From Guptibacillus hwajinpoensis (GTDB lineage: Bacteria > Bacillota > Bacilli > Bacillales > Guptibacillaceae), in NCBI RefSeq assembly GCF_001039475.1, contig NZ_LELK01000004.1, forward strand, positions 495,055-559,054: a DNA stretch of 64,000 nt. Direction: 5' to 3'. Under the pieces are notes generated by a model. The model did no database searches. It had not been told where the DNA came from and saw only the letters and a program-made list of their open reading frames with translations. This document shows positions 34,752 to 42,535 of this stretch, one piece after another. Numbering within the stretch: position 1 is the first letter of the stretch; every line of letters starts with the position of its first letter. A program made the position numbers and the translations under genes.

Positions 34752-36500
34752 TTAGTTAACGTCAATCAATTGCTCGAAATCCTTCAGCGAATGATAAGGT
34801 CTAACGGACTGTCGTCTAATTTCCATGGTGTTGTCGCCTGGTTTCGCGTTCCCTTTATTTATAGTAAACGCCATATCGACGTTTAGTTCATTCAACGCCT
34901 GAATCGTAGTATCGTTATAAGCACCATATGGATATGCAAATGCAATCGGATTGCTATCGATTAACTCGATACTTTTTTTAATATCCTCTTTAATGTCTTT
35001 TTTTGACTTAGAGATCAGGTAAGGTAGGAGAGTATCCTTTTCTCTTGAATGGTAATCATGTGTGTGACTGGCGTATTCAAAAACATCATTGCCTTCTTTA
35101 ATTTCACTCCAACTAAGGAATTGATTAAAATCCGTGTTAAAAGGAACAGTTTTCTCTGTTAAGCGTGAAGTGACAAGAAATTCGACAGCGGTAAAGCCGT
35201 GATTCTTCAAAACAGGATAGGCGCGAATATAATTATTCTTATGACCATCATCAAAGGTTATGAGGACGCTGTTCTCAGGAACGTGTTTTACTCCCTTAAT
35301 AAACGATTCAAATTCTTCTAGGGTAATGGTTTGGTATCCTTCTTCATTTAACAAATTCATCTGCTTTTCGAACTCTTCTAACAGTACGACCATGTTGTTC
35401 AAATGACCTGAAGGATAATAAAGAGAATCTCGTAAATCATCTTTTTTGAGAATGTGATGATAAGTTAGGACAGGTACTTCCTCAGCGTAATCTGGGATTT
35501 CGATTCCGATTTTGCTCAGAGGATTGTCAGGAACTGCGTTCAAACCTCCGAGAATATAGGCGTTGTAGTCTTGTTGATTAAGGTGATTTTTAACGGCTTT
35601 ATCTTGATTGCTTCCCTTAGGATGAAGGAGGAAGACAGTTGCATCCAACCGATGAGCGAGGCCACCAGCTGTTACAGCATCTGGATAGTCTTCTGTTTCA
35701 GCTTTAGAAGAAATCCCTCTTACGAATAGAATGTTTTTACTGGAACTTTCAGTAGTTTTAATTAGCTCGAGATTCGTTTCGAACCGATTTGATCCTTCTA
35801 TTCTATTCACGATAACGTTATTGTTTTTAAGTTCATCCTCAAGATTTGCACTAACTACTGCATTCCCACCAACAATAGTAATTTCTTTAATAGTCTTAGG
35901 TAGTTTAGCAGGTATAGTGTCTTTCGTTGCTAAATAGATTGGTGTTTGGTTAATCGCTGCAGAACTGGATGCTGATAGCGCATCAGCAACGGTTACACCG
36001 TTTACAAGATAAGCATGCTCATTTTGATCAAGACCAGCTTCTCGGTTAATTTCGACAGCAGTTTCAAAGCGGTTCTTCCCTTCGATACGTTCTACATCCA
36101 GGTTAGCGTCCTGTAATTGAATGATTACGTTATTTGAAATGGCGGTAGTTCCTCCAAGTACATAAACTTTGCTTGTCCCTAAACGCATGATTTCATCAAG
36201 CACGTCCTGATGTAGTTTAGAAGGATAGGTAAGGAGAATAGGTGCGTCTTTTACACCTGATAAACCTGCTGCTGAAAGAGCATCGGCAGGCTTATCAGCG
36301 CGTGCAAGAATCACGGCTTTTTCTTCGTTATCAACACCATCTGGCCAACCTTTGTTTGCTATTTCAATGGCAGTATGTAAGCGAGTTTCTCCTGCAAGAC
36401 GATCGACTTGTAGTGTTGCGGCTTCCGCATTGTTAGCTGATAAAATAACTAGATTCATGCATAAAACTACGAGTGCAATAAGTAGGTGCTTTTTCTTCAA
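34752..36500 (-). CDS. Secreted polysaccharide deacetylase with cell-wall-binding repeats (CWB2)
   Basis: 582 aa from a TTG start (AGGGGGA upstream). Signal peptide 1-28 (NNAEAA). Three CWB2 repeats of about 95 residues (30-325; RLAGETRLHTAIEIA, RIEGKNRFETAVEI, RIEGSNRFETNLEL) bind wall polymers. The NodB deacetylase domain (about 345-575) has ITFDDGHKNNY and ASHTHDYHS metal motifs. Likely modifies wall glycans from an anchored position. Second gene after its paralog on the same strand, separated by 76 bases holding a REP copy. Confidence 0.88.
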   Translation of the reverse strand: MKKKHLLIALVVLCMNLVILSANNAEAATLQVDRLAGETRLHTAIEIANKGWPDGVDNEEKAVILARADKPADALSAAGLSGVKDAPILLTYPSKLHQDVLDEIMRLGTSKVYVLGGTTAISNNVIIQLQDANLDVERIEGKNRFETAVEINREAGLDQNEHAYLVNGVTVADALSASSSAAINQTPIYLATKDTIPAKLPKTIKEITIVGGNAVVSANLEDELKNNNVIVNRIEGSNRFETNLELIKTTESSSKNILFVRGISSKAETEDYPDAVTAGGLAHRLDATVFLLHPKGSNQDKAVKNHLNQQDYNAYILGGLNAVPDNPLSKIGIEIPDYAEEVPVLTYHHILKKDDLRDSLYYPSGHLNNMVVLLEEFEKQMNLLNEEGYQTITLEEFESFIKGVKHVPENSVLITFDDGHKNNYIRAYPVLKNHGFTAVEFLVTSRLTEKTVPFNTDFNQFLSWSEIKEGNDVFEYASHTHDYHSREKDTLLPYLISKSKKDIKEDIKKSIELIDSNPIAFAYPYGAYNDTTIQALNELNVDMAFTINKGNAKPGDNTMEIRRQSVRPYHSLKDFEQLIDVN

Positions 36501-36521
36501 TTTATCTTAATCCCCCTGAAT

Positions 36522-36544
36522 CGGGTGGTGACAGGCACCACCCG
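36522..36544 (+). repeat. REP-like palindrome, copy 12 (ACAGG loop)
   Basis: Full stem GGGTGGTG / CACCACCC; tag AAATATGTCGAA immediately after. Between two deacetylase genes of the minus strand. Confidence 0.88.
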
Positions 36545-36576
36545 AAATATGTCGAATATCTCTATCTCAATTCTCT

Positions 36577-37539
36577 CTATCTCACACTAACAATCGCTTC
36601 AAAATCATCAATTGAATGATGTGGTCTTACGGAATTACGATGAATCTGTAACATGTCATCTCCTGGTTGAACATTACCCCCTTGAACAGTAAAGGCCATT
36701 TCAACTCCAATAGCTTCAAGCGCTTCCATCGTTTCATCATCATAAGCGCCATAAGGGTAGGCGAGTGCGCTTGTGTTACCTATTAAATCAATACTAGCTA
36801 GAACGTCTTCTTGTATTTCAGGTAGCGTTTTGGAAATAAGGTAAGCTGTTCCGTCTTCTTCTGAGTTATGAAAGGTATTCGTATGACTAGCAAATTCGAA
36901 AACATCACTTGTCGCTTCAATTTCCTCAACGCTTAAGTATTGATTGTGTTCTGAAGTATAAGGCACGGTCTCATCGTCCGTTAAGCTAGTAATTAAAAAC
37001 TCAACCGCAGTAAACCCATACTGCTTCATAACGGGATAGGCTTCTATGTAATTATTTTTGTAACCATCGTCGAACGTAAGTAACACACTATTTTTAGGTA
37101 AAGGAATCTGACCTTCTATGTACTGTTGGAATTCATCAAGTGTTAGTGTGAGGTATTCATGCTCATGTAACCATTTCATCTGCTTCTTAAATTCTTCTAA
37201 GACAACGACTGAGTTTACAAGACTACCATCCTCTTTATAATGTCGATCCCTTAGATCCTCCTCTGCAACAATGTGATGATAAGTTAAGACAGGCACTTCC
37301 TTAGCAGGAGCTCTTTTTGCTGCCTCTGCGAGTTGTTGTTCTCTAAGTTGTGATTCAAGCTCGTTCGTTTCGGTAACGTTATTCTGTTCTTCATCTGAGT
37401 CAGCAGCGTCTACAGTAGCGCTACTCTCCTTCTGAGATAGGTATTTCGAACCGAAATCCCTTTCTTCATTAAATCCGAATCCTACTAAACTCCCGACAAT
37501 TGCTAGAATTAATAAACCAAATAAGTAAATTTTTTTCAA
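36577..37539 (-). CDS. Membrane-anchored polysaccharide deacetylase
   Basis: 320 aa from TTG 37539, 6 bases after AAGGGGG; the ATG two codons upstream abuts the SD and is less likely. N-terminal hydrophobic anchor (about 3-22), acidic linker (about 30-75), then a NodB domain with LLTFDDGYKNNYIEAYPVM, EFASHTNTFHN and LAYPYGAYDDET. Clearly paralogous to the deacetylase domain of the next gene, lacking its wall-binding repeats. Same operon direction. Confidence 0.87.
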   Translation of the reverse strand: MKKIYLFGLLILAIVGSLVGFGFNEERDFGSKYLSQKESSATVDAADSDEEQNNVTETNELESQLREQQLAEAAKRAPAKEVPVLTYHHIVAEEDLRDRHYKEDGSLVNSVVVLEEFKKQMKWLHEHEYLTLTLDEFQQYIEGQIPLPKNSVLLTFDDGYKNNYIEAYPVMKQYGFTAVEFLITSLTDDETVPYTSEHNQYLSVEEIEATSDVFEFASHTNTFHNSEEDGTAYLISKTLPEIQEDVLASIDLIGNTSALAYPYGAYDDETMEALEAIGVEMAFTVQGGNVQPGDDMLQIHRNSVRPHHSIDDFEAIVSVR

Positions 37540-37645
37540 TTCCATCCCCCTTTAAGACTAATCGTTAACCATCCTACCACATTTATGGATTAATTTGGGT
37601 GTTAAATTACAAAAAGGTTTCAATATTACTGGGTGATTACAGCGG

Positions 37646-37665
37646 CGGGTGACAGGCACCACCCG
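37646..37665 (+). repeat. REP-like palindrome, copy 13 (ACAGG loop), upstream of the RAYT gene
   Basis: CGGGTGACAGGCACCACCCG, tag GTTTATGTTGGAT degenerate. 173 bases before the transposase start. Confidence 0.87.
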
Positions 37666-37838
37666 GTTTATGTTGGATATGGTAGAAGAGTGTCGAGAGG
37701 TTAGTGTTGACGGCGATAAGGGAGGAGAACTATTCTTAGAGAAAGAGTAGAATAATGCAAGAGGAGATGGAGAGATATGACAGATAACCGACGGTGTAAG
37801 ATTGGAAAATCGCTACATGAATTTCATTACGTTTTTCT

Positions 37839-38417
37839 ATGGTAAGAAAAACACGGTTATGGCTTCCCAATCACTTTTATCACATCGTTAGCCGAGGGAA
37901 CCGCAAAGATCTGCTTTTTAAAGATCCCCAAGATTATCGCACATTCTTATACATTCTTCAGCAAGTCTACGAAACACACTCCTTTGAAATAGCTGCCTAC
38001 TGCTTAATGAACAATCACTTTCATCTTCAACTCCGCTCAAAAGACCAACCCATCTCAAAAATCATGTCACTAGTGAACAAACGCTACGCTACCTATTTTA
38101 ATTCCCGATACGAGTTAACCGGTCACGTTTTTGAGAAGCGCTATTTTGACGAACCGTTAAATTCGTCAGCAAATATGCTTGAAGTTAGTCGTTATATTCA
38201 TCTCAATCCTCTTAAAGCAAACCTCGTTCTCCGTCCAGAAGACTATCCGTGGTCGAGCTATCGTTTTTACTTTTCACGTCACAACGGAATCAAGTCTTAT
38301 ATGAATTTATCTCCTTTGGTAGAAGGGTATCCTGGCAGTTATAAAACGAAGTGTAAAAGCTATTGTGATTTTGTGAATGCTAAGAGAAGTGTAGCGTTCG
38401 ATGAAATTCAGTTATGA
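37839..38417 (+). CDS. REP-associated tyrosine transposase (RAYT, Y1/IS200-like)
   Basis: 192 aa HUH single-strand nuclease. The family N-terminus (MVRKTRLWLPNHFYHIVSRG, NRKDLLF) is followed by HUH motif NNHFHLQL (His60, His62) and the catalytic Tyr119 in VSRYIHLNPLKA, then PWSSYR. All key residues are intact. Not flanked by IS ends; instead related palindromes are dispersed through the window, the RAYT pattern, so this enzyme is the likely mobiliser of the repeats. No strong SD is visible (promoter and start uncertain). Confidence 0.88.
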   Translation: MVRKTRLWLPNHFYHIVSRGNRKDLLFKDPQDYRTFLYILQQVYETHSFEIAAYCLMNNHFHLQLRSKDQPISKIMSLVNKRYATYFNSRYELTGHVFEKRYFDEPLNSSANMLEVSRYIHLNPLKANLVLRPEDYPWSSYRFYFSRHNGIKSYMNLSPLVEGYPGSYKTKCKSYCDFVNAKRSVAFDEIQL

Positions 38418-38423
38418 ACCAAA

Positions 38424-38453
38424 CAAAAAAAGACACCAAATAGATCGGCGCCT
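38424..38453 (-). terminator. Terminator of the NTF2-like protein gene
   Basis: On the minus strand AGGCGCC / GGTGTCT (two G-U pairs) followed by T7. Confidence 0.6.
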
Positions 38454-38457
38454 TCCT

Positions 38458-38479
38458 TTAATCAAACGTTTAATTAACT
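38458..38479. repeat. Second copy of the 22-base AAACGTTT-centred palindrome
   Basis: TTAATCAAACGTTTAATTAA plus CT, identical to 6839-6860. Here it is between convergent genes rather than in a promoter. Confidence 0.55.
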
Positions 38480-38485
38480 CTATTT

Positions 38486-38962
38486 CTATTGATAATCCCA
38501 TACCACTTTGTATTCTCCATCTTCTTTCGCTACAAAAACTTCCTGCACGAGTGAAAAGTTCCCAAACTGATTATGGAAATTTTGCGTGACTTTCATGACG
38601 TATACTTTCTTCATAATGACTCCATTTACACCAGATCTCCAGTTTTTCTTCGTTTTCACTTTTCCAACTTTATAAGTAAAAGATGTAGAGCCAATATCTT
38701 GTGTGATGAGCTGCGAACGTAGCTGACTGTATTGTTCATCAGAAAATCGATTTTTCATTTCTGTGTGAAAGAGCTGCCAGGATTTCTTGAAATCACCACT
38801 TTGTTCATATAGGTAAAATTCTTTTACTGTTGCAGTGGCTTTGGATTTGGGTTGTTGGAGTATGAAGAAAGTGATTGTTCCAGCTAGCAATAACAACACA
38901 CAGAGGATAACAATTATTTTTGTGTGACCTCCATGCTGACGACTCGTTTTAAAGTGCGACAA
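38486..38962 (-). CDS. Hypothetical membrane-anchored protein with NTF2-like domain
   Basis: 158 aa from TTG 38962 (AAGGAGG 8 bases upstream). Basic N-terminus, one membrane helix (about 14-35), then an extracytoplasmic domain of about 115 residues (ATVKEFYLYEQSGDFKKSWQL...) with the alpha+beta pattern of NTF2/SnoaL-like folds seen in many Bacillus lipoprotein and membrane orphans. No catalytic residues evident. Confidence 0.65.
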   Translation of the reverse strand: MSHFKTSRQHGGHTKIIVILCVLLLLAGTITFFILQQPKSKATATVKEFYLYEQSGDFKKSWQLFHTEMKNRFSDEQYSQLRSQLITQDIGSTSFTYKVGKVKTKKNWRSGVNGVIMKKVYVMKVTQNFHNQFGNFSLVQEVFVAKEDGEYKVVWDYQ

Positions 38963-39139
38963 GGTTCCTTCCTCCTTGAAGCTTGACTACTAGAAGTGTA
39001 TGACAACCATAAGTTGTCCCATGCCGCTCGCAAACTATTTGTAAAAAGAAGAGATAGATGCTCTCTACAGGTTGAATACACGGTATAATAGTATAAAAGT
39101 CCCGTTCGTTAGAAATGCACCCTGTGTTGGAGGTTGAAA

Positions 39140-40063
39140 ATGAACAATAAATTGTTGTTTCTTATTCCATTTCTTCTAGCTACTGTTGGCTGTAGTGTCA
39201 GTGAGTCAGAAGCAACTAGTTCAGAGCCGATTAAAGAAGAGAGTACTGCTAAATCCTCGGAAGTGGAAGCAGAGCTTAGTCATAGTGATCATTTTTGGGA
39301 GCTCGTTTATAAAGAGAATATAGAACCCGCAGATCATTCAGAAATGGAACGTCTTATCTCACTCGGTGTAGATATTGATGCGAAAAATGAAGAAGGCACG
39401 ACTCCTCTTACATATGCCGTCATGAAAAAGGATCCTCAATTAGTAGAATGGATAGTACAAGCAGGAGCAGACGTTCATGAGGGTGTAGAAAACGATCGCC
39501 TCCTTGAGTTGGCAGCGAATAATAAAAGTTACGATATCGTCGACCTGTTTTTAAAAATGGGTGCTCATTTTGAAGTTGGGAATGAGAATATGTTAATACA
39601 GGCAGTTGAGGCGGAAAACTTAAACCTTATTAAAACTTTACTTCATAACGGATATAGCCCTAACCTGGAAGCTGAATTAGATGGCTCGAAGTCCACGTTA
39701 CTTAACTATGCCATTGTGGAAGAAAATGAGGATCTTACGACAATGCTTTTGAATGCTGGAGCAAATCCGAACTTTGCTGTTGATAGCGAGAACGAAAGTG
39801 CAGTTGTTGTCGCAGTGATAGAGGAGAAATCATCAGAGTTTCTTTCTCTTCTTTTAGCAAGAGGTGGAGATGCTAATGTATACTACAAAAATGCCCCATT
39901 ACTGTTCGAAGCTATTAAACAAAATAATGTATCCCTCGTGGAAGTGATGCTTATATCTGGTGCTACGCCACCATCATCTAAAGAAAGCGCACAAGCTTTT
40001 AAACTTGCAGATGGAGAGGAATATAAAGAAATTACTGACCTTCTTATGCAATACGGTTGGTAA
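39140..40063 (+). CDS. Ankyrin-repeat lipoprotein
   Basis: 307 aa from ATG 39140 behind TTGGAGG (a TTG two codons upstream is too close). Lipobox ATVGC (Cys about 18), acidic Ser/Glu linker (about 20-50), then six or so ankyrin repeats (about 60-300; e.g. GTTPLTYAVMKKDPQLVEWIVQAGADV, STLLNYAIVEENEDLTTMLLNAGANP). Surface-exposed protein-binding scaffold by inference. Monocistronic. Confidence 0.85.
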   Translation: MNNKLLFLIPFLLATVGCSVSESEATSSEPIKEESTAKSSEVEAELSHSDHFWELVYKENIEPADHSEMERLISLGVDIDAKNEEGTTPLTYAVMKKDPQLVEWIVQAGADVHEGVENDRLLELAANNKSYDIVDLFLKMGAHFEVGNENMLIQAVEAENLNLIKTLLHNGYSPNLEAELDGSKSTLLNYAIVEENEDLTTMLLNAGANPNFAVDSENESAVVVAVIEEKSSEFLSLLLARGGDANVYYKNAPLLFEAIKQNNVSLVEVMLISGATPPSSKESAQAFKLADGEEYKEITDLLMQYGW

Positions 40064-40080
40064 TGAACACTTTTTTCCGT

Positions 40081-40557
40081 CTACCTGTTGGAAAGCCTAC
40101 GTGGTGCAGTGAGTCTTCTAACTGAAAGACTGTCGGAAACTTTCCTTTTCAGATGTTTCCGAATAATGAAATTTGAATTAATCTTATACACCGTTTCAAA
40201 CCCCAACTTTTTTAAACTCTCGATCCCCTGTTTATTCTCTTCATCTACCAAAGCGTAAATGAAATAGATTTCTTGTTGAACTAAAAAATCCTCGAACGCT
40301 GGTTGAAGAGAACGGGTGATACCTTTTCCCTGATAGTTCTGATCAAGCACAAGATAATCAATTAGAATAAGCTGATTGATTTTGAATCGATAGCAAATAA
40401 ATCCAGCTATTTTACCATCATCATGACAAACGATAAGTACTTCGCGAGATTGGTCTAGAACACCTTGAATTCGATTAGCTGATACTTCAAAGTTTTCTAG
40501 GACAATAGAAATTAACGCAGAATCATCCTTTTTTGGATTTCTTTTCCTAATATACAT
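40081..40557 (-). CDS. GNAT family N-acetyltransferase
   Basis: 158 aa from ATG 40557 (AAGGAG seven bases upstream; an ATG two codons earlier is too close). Acetyl-CoA pyrophosphate loop QNYQGKGITRSL (about 87-98) and C-terminal KKLGFETVYKI. Acceptor unknown. A basic tail (KRKVSDSLSVRRLTAPRRLSNR) extends past the fold. Confidence 0.83.
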   Translation of the reverse strand: MYIRKRNPKKDDSALISIVLENFEVSANRIQGVLDQSREVLIVCHDDGKIAGFICYRFKINQLILIDYLVLDQNYQGKGITRSLQPAFEDFLVQQEIYFIYALVDEENKQGIESLKKLGFETVYKINSNFIIRKHLKRKVSDSLSVRRLTAPRRLSNR

Positions 40558-40599
40558 GCACATTCTCCTTAATAGAATCGTTCACGTGAAAGAAAGAAG

Positions 40600-40624
40600 A
40601 GCTAATGTAGAGTCTACATTAGCT
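40600..40624 (-). terminator. Hairpin downstream of the 35-aa protein gene
   Basis: AGCTAATGTAG / CTACATTAGCT around AGT, perfect 11 bp stem; the minus-strand tail is CTTCTTTCTTT, moderately T-rich. Confidence 0.6.
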
Positions 40625-40635
40625 TAATAGTACAT

Positions 40636-40743
40636 TTACTCTGAGTCGTTTGATCTAGACTTCTTCTTATTCTTGCAACGCTTCTTTCTTTTTTTGTTGC
40701 TTCCGAATAGATCTTCCACTAAAGTTTGCAAAAATTCCCTCAT
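40636..40743 (-). CDS. 35-aa highly basic small protein
   Basis: ATG 40743 six bases after AAGGGAGGA. MREFLQTLVEDLFGSNKKRK is followed by a Lys/Arg-rich tail and ends NDSE. An amphipathic N-terminal helix and a basic tail are all that can be read. Supported by the ribosome site and the hairpin after it; family unknown. Confidence 0.55.
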   Translation of the reverse strand: MREFLQTLVEDLFGSNKKRKKRCKNKKKSRSNDSE

Positions 40744-40896
40744 TGATTATCCTCCCTTAAACGAATTAGAAATGTTTTTCATTTCTTGTTCATCTTACGC
40801 ATGTTGAGAGGTAACGTTTGGACAAGTACCACTATGAAATGAAAATATGTGAATGGTTCAGGTAGAATTGCCTTGTTTGTGAATACAAATCCACAT

Positions 40897-40950
40897 AAAA
40901 AGAGAAGAGACACTTTTGCAATAAAAGCAAATGGTCTCTTCTCCTTTTTC
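40897..40950 (-). terminator. Terminator of the glycerophosphodiesterase gene
   Basis: AAAAAGAGAAGAGAC / GTCTCTTCTCCTTTTT across a 21-base loop that contains an inner TTTTGC/GCAAAA-like pairing. Confidence 0.75.
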
Positions 40951-40965
40951 ATTCGTGCAAGTTGT

Positions 40966-41859
40966 TTACTTCTTTTTTAGTACTTCATTCAAGCGATCCG
41001 GATAGTTTGTAAACATCCCAGTAACGCCCCAATCCAACAGGCGCTCCATGTCTTCTTTTTCATTTACTGTGTAGGGATGGATGTGTAACCCCGCGTTTCT
41101 TACCTGTTGTACATAATCTTCGTCAATTTTCGTGTAAGACATCCCTACACCAACAGCGTACTCGGTTAGTTCATTCAATTCTTCATCTGAGATCGTAGCT
41201 TGCTCTTTATAAGAAATCAGTTGAACCAATGGTAGATTCGGGTTAAGATCTTCCATCTTTAGTAGACTTTCTTTACTGAACGATTGAATCAACACTTTGC
41301 TTGAGCGTTCGTTAACGCCTGTTAACTTGTACTTTTCTAATACGCGAAGTAGTTCCTTTTCCATGCCTGGGTATACTTCGGGAGATTTTGTTTCAATGTA
41401 GTAACGAGCGTCTTTACCAAATGTCTGAATCACTTCTTCAAGCGTTGGCACTTGAAGTCCTTCGTAAGATTTCTTCGCTTTTTCAGGGTATTTCTCATTG
41501 AACCAGCTGCCTGCATCAAGTTGTTTAATTTCTTCTAGAGTATAGTCTTTCACAAGGCCTGTCCCGTTTGTTGTACGATCAACAGACTCGTCATGCATCG
41601 CAATTAATTCACCGTCTTTTGTCATCTGAAGGTCAATTTCAATGTAGTCGCCTTTCATTTCATCGCCAAGTTTATAAGATGGGATAGTATGCTCAGGTGC
41701 ATGTCCAGATGCACCGCGATGGGCAACATTCGCTAGCTTATTAGTATTCATTCCTGGCTTGCTTCCCTTCGTATCTGCAGAAGCCAATCCACCTGCAAAC
41801 ATACTACCAATCAAGAACATGCTTAATGATAGAAATGCTATTTTCATTCCGCGTTTCAT
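40966..41859 (-). CDS. glpQ: Secreted glycerophosphodiester phosphodiesterase
   Basis: 297 aa from ATG 41859 (GAAAGGA 8 bases upstream). Signal peptide about 1-28 (GGLASA). GDPD domain with [26 protein letters not shown] and [14 protein letters not shown] carrying the catalytic His pair and metal acids. Releases glycerol-3-phosphate from glycerophosphodiesters or teichoic acid, like B. subtilis GlpQ. Monocistronic. Confidence 0.88.
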   Translation of the reverse strand: MKRGMKIAFLSLSMFLIGSMFAGGLASADTKGSKPGMNTNKLANVAHRGASGHAPEHTIPSYKLGDEMKGDYIEIDLQMTKDGELIAMHDESVDRTTNGTGLVKDYTLEEIKQLDAGSWFNEKYPEKAKKSYEGLQVPTLEEVIQTFGKDARYYIETKSPEVYPGMEKELLRVLEKYKLTGVNERSSKVLIQSFSKESLLKMEDLNPNLPLVQLISYKEQATISDEELNELTEYAVGVGMSYTKIDEDYVQQVRNAGLHIHPYTVNEKEDMERLLDWGVTGMFTNYPDRLNEVLKKK

Positions 41860-41868
41860 TGTTATCAT

Positions 41869-42167
41869 CCTTTCAAATCGTCTTTCGAGTAATAGTATAT
41901 TCGATAGATGTAAACGACGATTTACAAATTACCCAGAGAATTGGGAGTTGCTAAGTTTAAGAGGATAGGGTGGATAGCGATGAAGTCTAGTATCTTAAAG
42001 TAGGTAGTAGGACAAATGGTATGAACGGTTGCGGTGCATATTTAGGAGATTCGTCATAAAAACGTTAATGAATTCTACATAATTCGCGGGTGACAGGCAT
42101 CACCCGATTTATGTCATTTAGTGTCGATGATACTTTGGGTGATGGTTGTACCTCATTTTGTAAGCGA
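41869..42167. other. Intergenic region before the attenuator promoter
   Basis: Holds a REP copy at 42087 and otherwise no convincing gene. An eight-codon ORF behind AGAGGATAGGG (MKSSILK) near 41980 is too short to judge. Confidence 0.4.
42087..42106 (+). repeat. REP-like palindrome, copy 14 (ACAGG loop, one variant base)
   Basis: CGGGTGACAGGCATCACCCG; tag ATTTATGTCATTTAGTGTCGA. Confidence 0.85.
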
Positions 42168-42196
42168 TTGACAACTATAAACTAATTTAATATGAT
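42168..42196 (+). promoter_or_regulatory. Sigma-A promoter of the MutS2-paralog leader
   Basis: TTGACA, 17-base spacer, TATGAT. Predicted start near 42203, 333 bases before the ORF. Confidence 0.88.
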
Positions 42197-42202
42197 AGTA
42201 GC

Positions 42203-42427
42203 AATAACAGAACTTTCTACCGCTATAAAAAATGAGGAGAATGATTTATGAGTGTGACTGTTCTTAACTAATCCACTAATTGGATAGCACCTGTTGTAAT
42301 GAAAAAAACGTGCCTCTGGGACGTTTAGTTCGTTATGCCAAAACAGGGCAGTTAAGAACAAGCATAAGCGTAGCTAATTTTTATCATTAAGAAAGCTATG
42401 ACTGGCTTATTCAGTCATAGCTTTTTT
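42203..42427 (+). promoter_or_regulatory. Structured attenuator leader with antiterminator and terminator 1
   Basis: Nested pairings: 42259-42269 with 42350-42360 (11 bp), 42290-42295 with 42342-42347, hairpins ATCCA/TGGAT (42271-42285) and AAACGT/ACGTTT (42306-42326). CGTAGCT (42369-42375) can pair with AGCTATG (42394-42400), the 5' arm of terminator 1, making an antiterminator. Terminator 1 is AAAGCTATGACTG / CAGTCATAGCTTT with T6 (42392-42427). Confidence 0.78.
42248..42271 (+). CDS. Seven-residue leader peptide MSVTVLN
   Basis: ATG with consensus GAGGAG eight bases upstream, then TAA after seven codons. The coding bases TGTTCTTAACT (42259-42269) are exactly complementary to AGTTAAGAACA (42350-42360). 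Such short, strongly initiated uORFs in structured leaders act as sensors of ribosome stalling; that role is inference. Confidence 0.75.
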   Translation: MSVTVLN

Positions 42428-42481
42428 GGTGTAGTGGCGGTAGAAAGTCGATTCATACGTTGGATCGATCTGTTTATCATA

Positions 42482-42519
42482 AGCCACGACGAGCTAAAAA
42501 GCTTGTCGTGGCTTTTTTT
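42482..42519 (+). terminator. Terminator 2, immediately before the MutS2-paralog ribosome site
   Basis: AAGCCACGACGAGCT / AGCTTGTCGTGGCTT with T7; GAGGAGG follows within five bases, so any transcript of the gene must read through both terminators. Confidence 0.88.
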
Positions 42520-42535
42520 ATTGAGGAGGTAACAC

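Noticed and set aside
37839-38417. Complete IS200/IS605 element around the Y1 transposase
   Set aside because: No tnpB, no omega RNA-like end and no matched subterminal hairpins flank the gene; a RAYT fits better.
42334-42354. Second possible uORF MPKQGS in the attenuator leader
   Set aside because: No ribosome binding site; its bases are better explained as stem strands.
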